From: Alphaproteobacteria bacterium UBA3612
GTDB lineage: Bacteria > Pseudomonadota > Alphaproteobacteria > Sphingomonadales > Sphingomonadaceae
NCBI GenBank assembly: GCA_002375465.1
Contig: DFLT01000007.1
Location: 124,001 to 188,000, forward strand
Reading direction: 5' to 3'
DNA length: 64,000 nt
The position numbers were made by a program, and so were the translations under genes. The first letter of the stretch is position 1; every line of letters starts with the position of its first letter. Positions 9,065 through 16,791 of this stretch are shown here, piece after piece. The notes under the pieces are model-generated. The model saw nothing but the letters and a program-made list of their open reading frames with translations. It was not told the origin of the DNA and ran no database searches.

Positions 9065-9091
9065 GCGCGCGTGTGCGCGCGCATACGTGCG
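9065..9091. repeat. 27-base alternating purine-pyrimidine (Z-DNA-prone) tract
   Basis: Every base from 9065 to 9091 alternates purine and pyrimidine, mostly CG and TG/CA steps, the classic composition for left-handed DNA. Confidence 0.8.
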
Positions 9092-9133
9092 AGGGGGCGT
9101 GCGAGGGGGCGTGCGAGAGGGCGTGTGAGCGGC
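9086..9133. repeat. 12-base tandem repeat, about four units
   Basis: Units CGTGCGAGGGGG (twice exact), CGTGCGAGAGGG and CGTGTGAGCGGC follow directly on the alternating tract, with one-strand G runs. Confidence 0.8.
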
Positions 9134-9376
9134 GAGCGCGCAGCTACTGGTCCCGGCGAGCAGGGGAGGGAGTGCAGCGGCGAGATGGGTGATGATCGCG
9201 GCGGTCCGCGCAGGGTGGCCATCCACGGCATGGGCGTTGCGGATGGAGCGAAGGGCAGGGGTGCGGTCGGCGGTCATGGCGCAAGAGTGCCGATAAAAAT
9301 CCTATTTCTCAACAGGCTGGGCATGCCGTTCGACGCTTTGCCCAGCCGGTGTGGCGCGCCTGCATCGACTCTGTGC

Positions 9377-9422
9377 GGTTCGGTGTCCAATTGTGTCGGG
9401 TTGGGTGTCCGGTTCGGTGTCC
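9377..9422. repeat. GGTTCGGTGTCC interspersed repeats
   Basis: The 12-mer GGTTCGGTGTCC occurs at 9377 and 9411, with the variant GGTTGGGTGTCC at 9399 between them. No function is evident. Confidence 0.6.
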
Positions 9423-9539
9423 GGTTTGCGCAGCGCGCGCTTTTTCGGCGCCCTGTTTTTGCTGCCCTGTCCAAAGTCGTACGAAACCTGCGCGCGGGCC
9501 ACGGGTTGGAACGGCGACAGCCCAGTAAAGGATGTACCC

Positions 9540-9719
9540 ATGACCGACGGCAAACCCACGAACCGATCCGACAGCGACCATGGCGGCAGCCCGACGCCGC
9601 GCGAGGATGTACGCAAGCATATGGAGAAACACGGACATGAGGATGACAGCGACGGCGATCTGTCCAGCGATCCGAAAGGCGAAGGCAACATAGGCCAGCC
9701 GCACCCCAAGCGCCACTGA
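9540..9719 (+). CDS. Small hydrophilic protein, 59 residues, unknown
   Basis: 59 residues, charged and Gly/Asp/His/Lys-rich (for instance EDVRKHMEKHGHEDD and a His-Pro-Lys-Arg-His end), no hydrophobic segment, so probably disordered. The ATG is preceded by TAAAGGATG as a ribosome site. It lies in the stress islet between the repeats and a YetF-like gene. I do not recognise a family. The short length and lack of homologue evidence keep confidence moderate. Confidence 0.5.
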   Translation: MTDGKPTNRSDSDHGGSPTPREDVRKHMEKHGHEDDSDGDLSSDPKGEGNIGQPHPKRH

Positions 9720-9817
9720 CCGTGCGCGCCGACCGCACGACCCCGCCCGACGCCGCCCCGCGGCCGATGGAACACCCGGTGAAAGGTTCATGACGAAGTA
9801 AGGAAGGCCCGCCCGCG

Positions 9818-10381
9818 ATGGAGACCGACATCGATACATGGTTCAACAGCTGGGAACGGCTGTGGAGCGTGGCGCAGGGGGCCGCGTTCTTCTTTGTGCT
9901 GATCGTCGTGCTGGTGCGCATATTGGGCAAACGGACGACGGGCCAGATGAACAATTTCGACTGGATCATCACCGTCGCGGTCGGCAGCCTGGCCGCCAGC
10001 GGCATATTGCTGAAGGGGGTCAGCATATTGGATGCCACGCTGGCCATTTTGGTGCTGGGCGGCCTGCAATGGCTGACAACGCTGGGCGTCCTGAACAGCC
10101 GCATATTCCGCAAATTGGTGAGGGCGGACCCGCGCCTGCTGGTCCACAAGGGTAAATTCCTGAAAAACGCGATGCGGCGGGAGCGGATCAGCGAGGCGGA
10201 AATCTACTCCGTGCTGCGCCAGCATGGCTATACCAGCCCCGACGACGCCAATTGGGTGATATTGGAAACAGACGGCACGATGACCGTCGTCCCGCGCCAG
10301 GATCTGCACCTGGACGACGCGCGCCTGATGGCGGACGTTGAGGGCTGGCCCGAACCTGTGCGGCGGTCGAGCGCGGGCTGA
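9818..10381 (+). CDS. YetF/DUF421 family membrane protein
   Basis: 187-residue inner-membrane protein. Three N-terminal membrane segments (about residues 20-36, 47-66 and 70-88) are followed by a cytosolic alpha/beta domain, the standard DUF421 layout; RILGKRTTGQMNNFDWI is the conserved family segment. Some YetF-like proteins are tied to spore or stress physiology in other bacteria, but the molecular role is unknown. It is flanked by stress-type genes, which suggests, without proving, shared control. Confidence 0.85.
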   Translation: METDIDTWFNSWERLWSVAQGAAFFFVLIVVLVRILGKRTTGQMNNFDWIITVAVGSLAASGILLKGVSILDATLAILVLGGLQWLTTLGVLNSRIFRKLVRADPRLLVHKGKFLKNAMRRERISEAEIYSVLRQHGYTSPDDANWVILETDGTMTVVPRQDLHLDDARLMADVEGWPEPVRRSSAG

Positions 10382-10486
10382 GTCGCACGCAATCACGTGC
10401 CCGCGGGGCGGCCAATGGGACGAGGTGCGGTGCCGGCAGGTGCCGGAGGGAGGGGATGTCAGGCGACAGGCCTATGGGCGGGGCCA

Positions 10487-10522
10487 CGGGCGGCGCGACA
10501 AACCTTTGCGCCGCGCCGCCCG
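10487..10522. terminator. Hairpin between convergent genes
   Basis: GGGCGGCGCG pairs with CGCGCCGCCC across a loop of about 14 bases, between the ends of the YetF-like gene and DUF2383 copy 2. It lacks a T run on either strand, so termination is uncertain. Confidence 0.35.
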
Positions 10523-10536
10523 GGTGTCCGTGTGGA

Positions 10537-10977
10537 TCAGTCGTACATGTCCTCCAGACGGTCGGTCAGCTTTTCGCCCTCGATGATTTCATCATAGGCG
10601 CGCTGGACGATGGCGCGGGTTGCTGGGTCCAGATCGCCCTTGTCGAGCGCGTGCCAGAATTTCTGGCTGATATAATCCTCGCCCTCCTCAACGCGTTCGG
10701 CGGCGGCCTCGTCGGCATCCTCGAACAGATTGGCGATGGTGCTCCAGATGCGATGCAGATCGCCGGTCACGGTGCCGTCGGTGGTGAGGGAGCCGCCCTG
10801 GCGCGCAACCTCTGACTTCAGCATGTCGACGGTGCGGCGGCGCTTTGCGGCCTGTTCGGTCAGGATGCGTTTCAGTTCGGGGGATTTCGCCTTTTGTGCG
10901 GCGAGTTCATAGCCCTTCACGCTGTCGATGGTGGTGTCGGTCAGGGTTTCCAGGGTCTTTGTGGATGCGGTGGTCAT
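10537..10977 (-). CDS. PA2169-like four-helix-bundle protein (DUF2383), copy 2
   Basis: 146-residue paralogue of the protein at 8107: the segments DSVKGYELAAQKA, GDLHRIW, VEEGEDYISQKF and EGEKLTD align directly. I start it at 10977 (MTTASTK), equivalent to the start of copy 1; a start seven codons earlier is possible. An EcfG-like promoter sits 36 bases upstream. The pair probably arose by an older duplication, since the sequences have diverged considerably. Function unknown; probable stress protein. Confidence 0.85.
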   Translation of the reverse strand: MTTASTKTLETLTDTTIDSVKGYELAAQKAKSPELKRILTEQAAKRRRTVDMLKSEVARQGGSLTTDGTVTGDLHRIWSTIANLFEDADEAAAERVEEGEDYISQKFWHALDKGDLDPATRAIVQRAYDEIIEGEKLTDRLEDMYD

Positions 10978-11012
10978 GTGCACGTCTCCGGCTGTCATGG
11001 GGGTGCCGGGTG

Positions 11013-11037
11013 AACGAAGCGCGGGCGATTTCGCTCC
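11013..11037 (-). promoter_or_regulatory. EcfG-like general stress promoter, DUF2383 copy 2
   Basis: The minus strand reads GGAGC, 16 bases, CGTT, one mismatch from the EcfG consensus, and the CGTT is 36 bases from the start codon as in copy 1. Confidence 0.6.
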
Positions 11038-11109
11038 GTGGTGCGCATGACGGGGTGCCGTGGGGCACTGACCGGGGGTGCGGGCGGAATGGGCCTTAGC
11101 TGAGGGGGC

Positions 11110-11646
11110 TTAGCTGAGGCGGGGTCCGGCGCGGTCCTCGGCCCGGTCTTCGGCAAGATTCACGGCAAGGTCTATGCGTACGCGAACGGAGCGGATGGCG
11201 ACGCGGGTTTCCTGTAGAAACAGGATCAGGCCGACGACGATCAGCCCCATGGCGAGAATGAACAGCGCGGCAATGGCCAGGCCGATTTCCACACCGGCAA
11301 AGGAGGCGACGAACAGGACGCCGACGACCAGACAGACGCACAAGGCACTGGCGACGCAGCAATAAATGGCATAGTGCGACAGTGTCATGCGCGCCGACAG
11401 GGCCGGCAGTTCCGCCAGCGCCCGTTCCCGCACATCGGGCGGCATCTGCTCATGCGTCGTTTCGATCACCCGCGCCCGATCGATCACGCGCGACAGGCGC
11501 GAAGTGATGACGTTCAACAGCGCGCCGATGCCCGCGATCAGGAACACCGGCGCAATGGCCAGCTGCACCAGATGGCTGACACTGTCGATGCCGGTATTGG
11601 CCGCGAGGGTGGACTCTATGAAGGGTATGCTGGGGATGGCGGGCAT
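11110..11646 (-). CDS. DUF2721 family membrane protein
   Basis: 178 residues with three hydrophobic segments (about 28-48, 93-115, 120-145), matching DUF2721. After the first segment, LLNVITSRLSRVIDRAR resembles the conserved family stretch. The C-terminal tail contains a small duplication (AEDRAEDRAG). Function unknown. It is the last gene before the AT-rich islet and shares its high GC with the upstream genes, so the composition boundary lies just past its start. Confidence 0.75.
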   Translation of the reverse strand: MPAIPSIPFIESTLAANTGIDSVSHLVQLAIAPVFLIAGIGALLNVITSRLSRVIDRARVIETTHEQMPPDVRERALAELPALSARMTLSHYAIYCCVASALCVCLVVGVLFVASFAGVEIGLAIAALFILAMGLIVVGLILFLQETRVAIRSVRVRIDLAVNLAEDRAEDRAGPRLS

Positions 11647-11697
11647 GGAGATCGCTTAAAAAGAAGCGTGCGGAGGGGAAGGTACCAATTGCAAATT

Positions 11698-12957
11698 CTA
11701 AACCTCGTGAGCAAAAGATATTTCGTGAGCGAGAACCTCGCCGATCAAGACCAAGCCCTTGTTTATCAGAAAGTTCTCACCTTTAGACGCAGTCATCGTT
11801 CCACTGTGCATCACCTTTGATCTCAGGCTGTAAAGATCCTTAAAGAGTTTGAGAACGTCACTACGTTCTTTGGCAGAACGACGAATCATGTAAGCGCCTC
11901 GGTTAGCTAGCAGAGACGTCAACCCAACGCGGTCGGACTCCTGTCGATCACCTAACATGACTTCGAGCGAAATTATTGCAAATAGCAATTTATCGATGAG
12001 ATTTTCTGAAGAATGTGATCGAAGAAACCAGATAGAAGATGTTCTTAGTTTTTGAGAATGTTCCCCGCAAAATACAGGTTTGAGGCGCTCTATGTCGCTA
12101 TATAGATCCGGAGAGTCAGAGTGCCACGTTTCTCTGCGGCGTTTAGTCAAAAATATTTCGTTATATAGAGAATTTAAGTCTCTGTCAGGTGTGTGTAAAT
12201 GTCCGAGATAGAAGGAACTGTTTTTTTCGCGCTGTTCAAAAGAAAGGACAAACTTCGTCTCATTTCCGCCCATGAAGCCAATATAGTGCCACATACCAAG
12301 TGCAATGCCTGCTCCGTAAAATGCTTTGCAGTTATCTAAAAAAACATGGAATAAGTCAGAGTCGTAACCACCATCGATATAACCTGAGTCAGAGCCGAGG
12401 AAGTAGACGCCCTCAGTTGGCAGACTGAGTAAATCTTCATCGTTTAGCTCTGAATTTATGCGGTGCGTAGTATCTTTGAATTTTGAGGTCATGTTCAAGT
12501 TTTGTTGCGGTAATAAATCGGAGGATATAATTGAGAAAGATTGAGAGAAGTCGATTTTCATTTTTTTTAATGATAGGCCGCTAAAAATATTACCAGACCG
12601 CCACATAAGCTTATAATTAAATGGTAATTGTACAAAAATATTCGCGAACTCGTTCGAAGCATCACGCACGTTAATGTATTCTGAAAGAGTTCCTAGACCT
12701 CGATGTTGAGGATCGTAGGTTTCAGACTGAGAAAGAAAATGAGCTGCTTCGGAGGAAATAAATCCAGTGAGTCCCCCGCGATCTAGATTTATTTTTAAGA
12801 AATCTTGGATAGGTTTGCTAAGATCATATGATACATCATTTTCTTCAGAAAAACCAGGATAATAAACTGAATAGTGCGGTCCAGTTTCTAGTTCACTTAG
12901 GTATTCTTGCGAATATATACGCAATATATCTCTGTCTCCTCGTGAAAGCTTCACCAT
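11698..12957 (-). CDS. Probable Apea-like HEPN ribonuclease, AT-rich and horizontally acquired
   Basis: 419-residue soluble protein whose C-terminal 100 residues look like an Apea-type HEPN domain: a helix with LLFAIISLEVMLG, then LANRGAYMIRRS, a helix ending LFKDLYSLRSKVMHSG. RSKVMH (R379, H384) is the R-X4-H motif of HEPN ribonucleases. The N-terminal 300 residues resemble nothing I recognise and could be the sensor, as in ApeA-type anti-phage proteins. The gene is strikingly AT-rich against its surroundings and uses AT-ending codons throughout, a sign of recent transfer. It has only a weak ribosome site. Neighbour: the BrnT/BrnA pair 230 bases upstream. The domain call is from pattern reading only. 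Confidence 0.6.
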   Translation of the reverse strand: MVKLSRGDRDILRIYSQEYLSELETGPHYSVYYPGFSEENDVSYDLSKPIQDFLKINLDRGGLTGFISSEAAHFLSQSETYDPQHRGLGTLSEYINVRDASNEFANIFVQLPFNYKLMWRSGNIFSGLSLKKMKIDFSQSFSIISSDLLPQQNLNMTSKFKDTTHRINSELNDEDLLSLPTEGVYFLGSDSGYIDGGYDSDLFHVFLDNCKAFYGAGIALGMWHYIGFMGGNETKFVLSFEQREKNSSFYLGHLHTPDRDLNSLYNEIFLTKRRRETWHSDSPDLYSDIERLKPVFCGEHSQKLRTSSIWFLRSHSSENLIDKLLFAIISLEVMLGDRQESDRVGLTSLLANRGAYMIRRSAKERSDVLKLFKDLYSLRSKVMHSGTMTASKGENFLINKGLVLIGEVLAHEISFAHEV

Positions 12958-13184
12958 GCTCTAAGATCTTCCCTTTTGCGGTCCACGATTACTCGAAAGC
13001 CGATCCTATCTTTAAGTGGCGAGTAATTACCTGTCATTAAAACACAATTTTCTGACTAATAAACGCCTTATGATGCCTTGGTAGACGAAAGACAGGCCTA
13101 CGCCTGCTCCAAAATAACGGTGCGTGGTACTCACTCTGCCGCCCTCAGCCCCAAGTCGACGAATCAATCAGCGACCTTCGCCGG

Positions 13185-13442
13185 TCACACCCCCAGCGCC
13201 GCCTTTCGCAGGTCCGCGTTCATGCGGGTTTGCCAGCCGGGGCCGGTGGCGCGGTAGGCTGCGAGAACCTCCTTATCGACCCGAAGTGAGATGCGTTCCT
13301 TGGTGCGGCCGCGCGGGCGGCCGGGACGGATGATCTGGTCACCGTGGCGGATTTCCGCACGCGCCCACTCTTCCTCCGCCCACTCCGGCGCGTCATCCGG
13401 GTCAACCCAGGTGCCGGGTGAATCTGGCCTGTTCTCGCTCAT
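13185..13442 (-). CDS. brnA: BrnA antitoxin
   Basis: 85-residue antitoxin of the BrnTA type II module. The C-terminal half is the DNA-binding ribbon-helix-helix: KERISLRVDKEVLAAYRATGPGWQTRMNADLRKA, in which RISLRVD is the beta strand. The acidic N-terminal half would wrap the toxin. BrnA normally represses its own operon. It overlaps the toxin gene by 41 bases in another frame, the usual arrangement. Confidence 0.88.
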   Translation of the reverse strand: MSENRPDSPGTWVDPDDAPEWAEEEWARAEIRHGDQIIRPGRPRGRTKERISLRVDKEVLAAYRATGPGWQTRMNADLRKAALGV

Positions 13443-13674
13443 TGCATTTCCTCATCGATATGATGTGCCGCCCGGCGCCGCGTTCCGTCCAGACCAGCAT
13501 CACCAGCCTGGCCCTCAACAGGCCATAGGTCTGGTATCGTGTCTCGCCATAATCTTGGCGCTCATCCTCAATGGTCGCCGTCGGGCCGGCAAAGACTTCG
13601 GCTGCATCCGCGAAATCCAACCCGCGTTCCGCCAGCGTCTTTGCGCGCTTGGCCGGATCATAGCTGACACGCAT
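13402..13674 (-). CDS. brnT: BrnT ribonuclease toxin
   Basis: 90-residue RelE-fold ribonuclease toxin of the BrnTA module, which blocks translation when freed from BrnA. Family hallmarks: FDPAKR-like start (SYDPAKRAKTLAERGLDF), ADAAEVF, the central ETRYQTYGLL and the C-terminal RKCNEREQARF. I start it at 13674 rather than the codon six residues upstream. Toxin first, antitoxin second is the family order. The two genes are GC-rich, unlike the HEPN gene beside them, so the two may have arrived separately. Confidence 0.88.
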   Translation of the reverse strand: MRVSYDPAKRAKTLAERGLDFADAAEVFAGPTATIEDERQDYGETRYQTYGLLRARLVMLVWTERGAGRHIISMRKCNEREQARFTRHLG

Positions 13675-13720
13675 CAATAAATGTATGCACAAATATTGGC
13701 GTGGTCAAGATTGGCGGCCA

Positions 13721-16594
13721 TTATTCCGCCGCCGCCTTTGCCTCAGCGGCCGCCAACAACGGCGCCAGATACCGCCCCGTATAGCTTGCCTCTATTTTCA
13801 CCACGTCCTCGGGCTTGCCTGCCGCGACGACGGTGCCGCCGCCATTGCCGCCCTCTGGTCCCATGTCGACGATCCAGTCGGCGGTCTTGATCACCTCTAG
13901 ATTATGTTCGATGACGATGACGCTGTTGCCCTGTTCGACGAGGGCGTGCAGCACCTCAAGCAATTTGCGCACATCCTCGAAATGCAGGCCGGTGGTCGGC
14001 TCGTCCAGGATGTAGAGGGTGCGGCCGGTGGCGCGTTTCGACAGCTCCTTTGCCAGCTTGACGCGCTGCGCCTCTCCGCCCGACAAGGTGGTCGCCTGTT
14101 GCCCGACCTTTACATAGCCCAGGCCCACCTCCTCCAGCATGGCCATCTTGTCGCGAATGGGCGGGACGGCGGCAAAGGCGGCGTGGGCATCCTCCACCGT
14201 CATGTCCAGCACATCGGCAATGGACAGCCCCTTCCACTTTACCTCAAGCGTTTCGCGGTTGTAGCGCGCGCCCTTGCACACGTCGCAGGTGACATAGACA
14301 TCGGGCAGGAAGTGCATTTCGATCTTTATGACGCCGTCGCCCTTGCACGCCTCGCACCGGCCGCCCTTTACGTTGAAGGAGAAGCGGCCGGGCTTGTAGC
14401 CGCGGGTCTTTGATTCCGGCAGGCCCGCGAACCAGTCGCGGATCGACGTGAACGCGCCGGTATAGGTCGCCGGGTTCGACCGCGGCGTGCGGCCGATGGG
14501 CGACTGATCAATGTCAATGACCTTGTCGAGATGTTCCAGACCCTTCAGCCCCTCATGCGGCCCCATGGGAACGCGGGCGCCGTTCAGCGCACGCGCGGCG
14601 GCGGGGTACAGCGTGTCGATGACGAAGCTGGACTTGCCCGAACCCGACACGCCGGTGACGCAGGTGAAGGTGCCGAGCGGGATCTTTACATCCACATTCT
14701 GCAGGTTGTTGGCGGTCGCGCCGGTCAGGCGCAGGGACTTGCCATTGCCCTTGCGGCGCTTCGGCGGCAGCGGGACCGCGCGGCGGCCGGACAGATAGGC
14801 GCCGGTCACGCTCTCCTCGCTGGCCAGAATGTCCTCCAGCGTGCCCTGCGCGATGATGCGGCCGCCATGGACGCCCGCGCCGGGGCCTATGTCGACGATA
14901 TAGTCGGCGGTGCGGATCGAATCCTCGTCATGTTCGACGACAAGGACCGTATTGCCCAGGTCGCGCAGGCGGCGGAGGGTTTCAAGCAGGCGGTCATTGT
15001 CCCGCTGATGCAGGCCGATCGACGGTTCATCGAGAACGTAAAGCACGCCCGACAGGCCGCTGCCGATCTGGCTGGCGAGGCGGATGCGCTGTGACTCGCC
15101 GCCGGACAGGGTGCCGGATTTGCGGTCGAGGTTCAGATAGTCGAGGCCGACATTGTCGAGGAAGCCGAGGCGCTCGGTGATTTCCTTCAGCACCTGGCGG
15201 GCGATCTCGTTCTGCTGATCCGTCAGCTTAGCGGGCAGGGCGCGCGACCAGGCCAGCGCCTGATCGATGGGCAGGCGGCTGATGTCGCTGATCGGATCGC
15301 CGTCGATTTTTACCGCCAGCGCCTGTGGACGCAGCCGGGCGCCGTCGCACACTTCGCACGGGGCGGCGGACTGAAAGCGCGTCAGCTCCTCCCGCATCCA
15401 GGAGGATTCCGTGCTGGCCAGGCGGCGCTCCATATTGTGGATGACGCCCTCGAACGGTTTTTTCACGTCATAGGATTTGCGGCCGTCCTGAAAGCTGAGC
15501 GTGATCGGCTTTCCCTTTGTGCCGAGGAGGACCATGTCGCGCGCATCCTGGGACAGATCCTCCCACGGGGTGGCGAGGTCGAAGCCGCCCGCCTTCGCCA
15601 CGGATTTCAGCACCTGCATGTAATAGGGGGAGGGCGGCTGCGACTTCGCCCAGGGGACGACGGCGCCCTTTTGCAGGCTGAGCTTTGTGTTGGGGACGAT
15701 CAGGTCAGGGTCGAAATAGGGCTTTTCGCCAATGCCGTCGCACGCGGGGCAGGCGCCGTGCGGCGAGTTGAACGAGAACAGGCGCGGCTCGATTTCGGGA
15801 ATGGTGAAACCGGAAACGGGGCAGGCGAATTTCTGGCTGAACAGAACGGCATCCCGGGGCGGGTCGCCCTCCTTCACCACGGGTTCCGCGATGGCGAGGC
15901 CGTCGGCGAGCGACAGGGCGGTTTCCAGGGAATCGGCCAGGCGGCTTTCAATGCCGGACTTCACGACGATGCGGTCGACGACGATTTCGATGTCGTGCTT
16001 GAATTTCTTGTCGAGTTTCGGCGCATCCTCAATGGCGTAGATCTCGCCATTTACCTTCACGCGCTGAAAGCCGGCGGCCTGCCATTCGGCGAATTCCTTG
16101 CGATATTCGCCCTTTCGCCCGCGCACGACGGGGGCGAGCAGCAGCAGGCGCGTACCCTCCTCCTCGGACATGATGCGGTCGACCATCTGGCTGACCTGCT
16201 GCGTTTCGATGGGAAGGCCGGTGGCCGGGCTGTAGGGAATGCCGATGCGCGCCCATAACAGGCGCATATAGTCGTAAATTTCGGTGACGGTCGCGACGGT
16301 GGAGCGCGGGTTCTTCGACGTCGTCTTCTGCTCGATGGAAATGGCGGGGCTGAGGCCCTCTATATGATCCACATCGGGCTTCTGCATCAGTTCCAGAAAC
16401 TGGCGCGCATAGGCGCTGAGGCTCTCGACATAGCGGCGCTGCCCCTCCGCGTAGATGGTGTCGAACGCCAGCGAGGATTTGCCGGAGCCGGACAGGCCCG
16501 TCATCACGATCAGGCTGTCGCGCGGCAGATCGATGTCCACGTCCTTAAGATTGTGCTCGCGCGCGCCGCGCACCGATATCGTCGTCAAGGCCAT
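13721..16594 (-). CDS. uvrA: UvrABC excinuclease subunit A
   Basis: Damage-recognition ATPase of nucleotide excision repair, 957 residues, full length. Two ABC modules: the first Walker A is GLSGSGKSSLAF near residue 35 with signature LSGGESQRIRLA and LDEPSIGLH; the second Walker A is GVSGSGKSSF near residue 643 with LSGGEAQRVKLA and LDEPTTGLHFED. Zinc-finger cysteines appear as CPACDG and CEACKGDG/CDVCKG. A one-mismatch SOS box lies 35 bases upstream of the start. No uvrB or ssb neighbour. Confidence 0.97.
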   Translation of the reverse strand: MALTTISVRGAREHNLKDVDIDLPRDSLIVMTGLSGSGKSSLAFDTIYAEGQRRYVESLSAYARQFLELMQKPDVDHIEGLSPAISIEQKTTSKNPRSTVATVTEIYDYMRLLWARIGIPYSPATGLPIETQQVSQMVDRIMSEEEGTRLLLLAPVVRGRKGEYRKEFAEWQAAGFQRVKVNGEIYAIEDAPKLDKKFKHDIEIVVDRIVVKSGIESRLADSLETALSLADGLAIAEPVVKEGDPPRDAVLFSQKFACPVSGFTIPEIEPRLFSFNSPHGACPACDGIGEKPYFDPDLIVPNTKLSLQKGAVVPWAKSQPPSPYYMQVLKSVAKAGGFDLATPWEDLSQDARDMVLLGTKGKPITLSFQDGRKSYDVKKPFEGVIHNMERRLASTESSWMREELTRFQSAAPCEVCDGARLRPQALAVKIDGDPISDISRLPIDQALAWSRALPAKLTDQQNEIARQVLKEITERLGFLDNVGLDYLNLDRKSGTLSGGESQRIRLASQIGSGLSGVLYVLDEPSIGLHQRDNDRLLETLRRLRDLGNTVLVVEHDEDSIRTADYIVDIGPGAGVHGGRIIAQGTLEDILASEESVTGAYLSGRRAVPLPPKRRKGNGKSLRLTGATANNLQNVDVKIPLGTFTCVTGVSGSGKSSFVIDTLYPAAARALNGARVPMGPHEGLKGLEHLDKVIDIDQSPIGRTPRSNPATYTGAFTSIRDWFAGLPESKTRGYKPGRFSFNVKGGRCEACKGDGVIKIEMHFLPDVYVTCDVCKGARYNRETLEVKWKGLSIADVLDMTVEDAHAAFAAVPPIRDKMAMLEEVGLGYVKVGQQATTLSGGEAQRVKLAKELSKRATGRTLYILDEPTTGLHFEDVRKLLEVLHALVEQGNSVIVIEHNLEVIKTADWIVDMGPEGGNGGGTVVAAGKPEDVVKIEASYTGRYLAPLLAAAEAKAAAE

Positions 16595-16628
16595 GGGGTG
16601 TAGGGTTTCCGGTTTGTTCTCTTGCGCC

Positions 16629-16643
16629 GAACTAGCGCGGAAG
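16629..16643 (-). promoter_or_regulatory. Candidate LexA (SOS) box upstream of uvrA
   Basis: The minus strand reads CTTC, seven bases, GTTC, one mismatch from the alphaproteobacterial box GTTC-N7-GTTC. uvrA is a common LexA target in this class. Confidence 0.45.
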
Positions 16644-16791
16644 GGGGATCAGGGGAAGGGAACAGGTGGGGATTGGTAGCGGCTTAGTCAAAGGCTGGGC
16701 GCCACGAAACCGCCGGCGCGCGTATCTGTCCACGCCCCGCCGTGCCCGTGCCCTCTTGTGAACGAACACGACCCGCGCTTTGCAGCAGCGG

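Larger units (their letters stand above)
8967..9539. other. 573-base non-coding stretch with repeats
   Basis: No open frame here looks like a protein: all frames give Arg/Pro-rich low-complexity readings. It holds an alternating purine-pyrimidine tract, 12-base tandem repeats and a second set of repeats (listed separately). The rest shows no promoter or RNA motif I can name. Confidence 0.5.

Noticed and set aside
12958..13184. tRNA gene or attachment site at the edge of the HEPN islet
   Set aside because: No cloverleaf or T-loop GGTTCRANYCC sequence and no direct repeats around the islet were found by eye.
16616..16632. GTTC-N9-GAAC inverted repeat ahead of uvrA
   Set aside because: The alphaproteobacterial LexA box is a direct repeat with seven bases between; this inverted pair has nine. 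The overlapping CTTC-N7-GTTC was reported instead.
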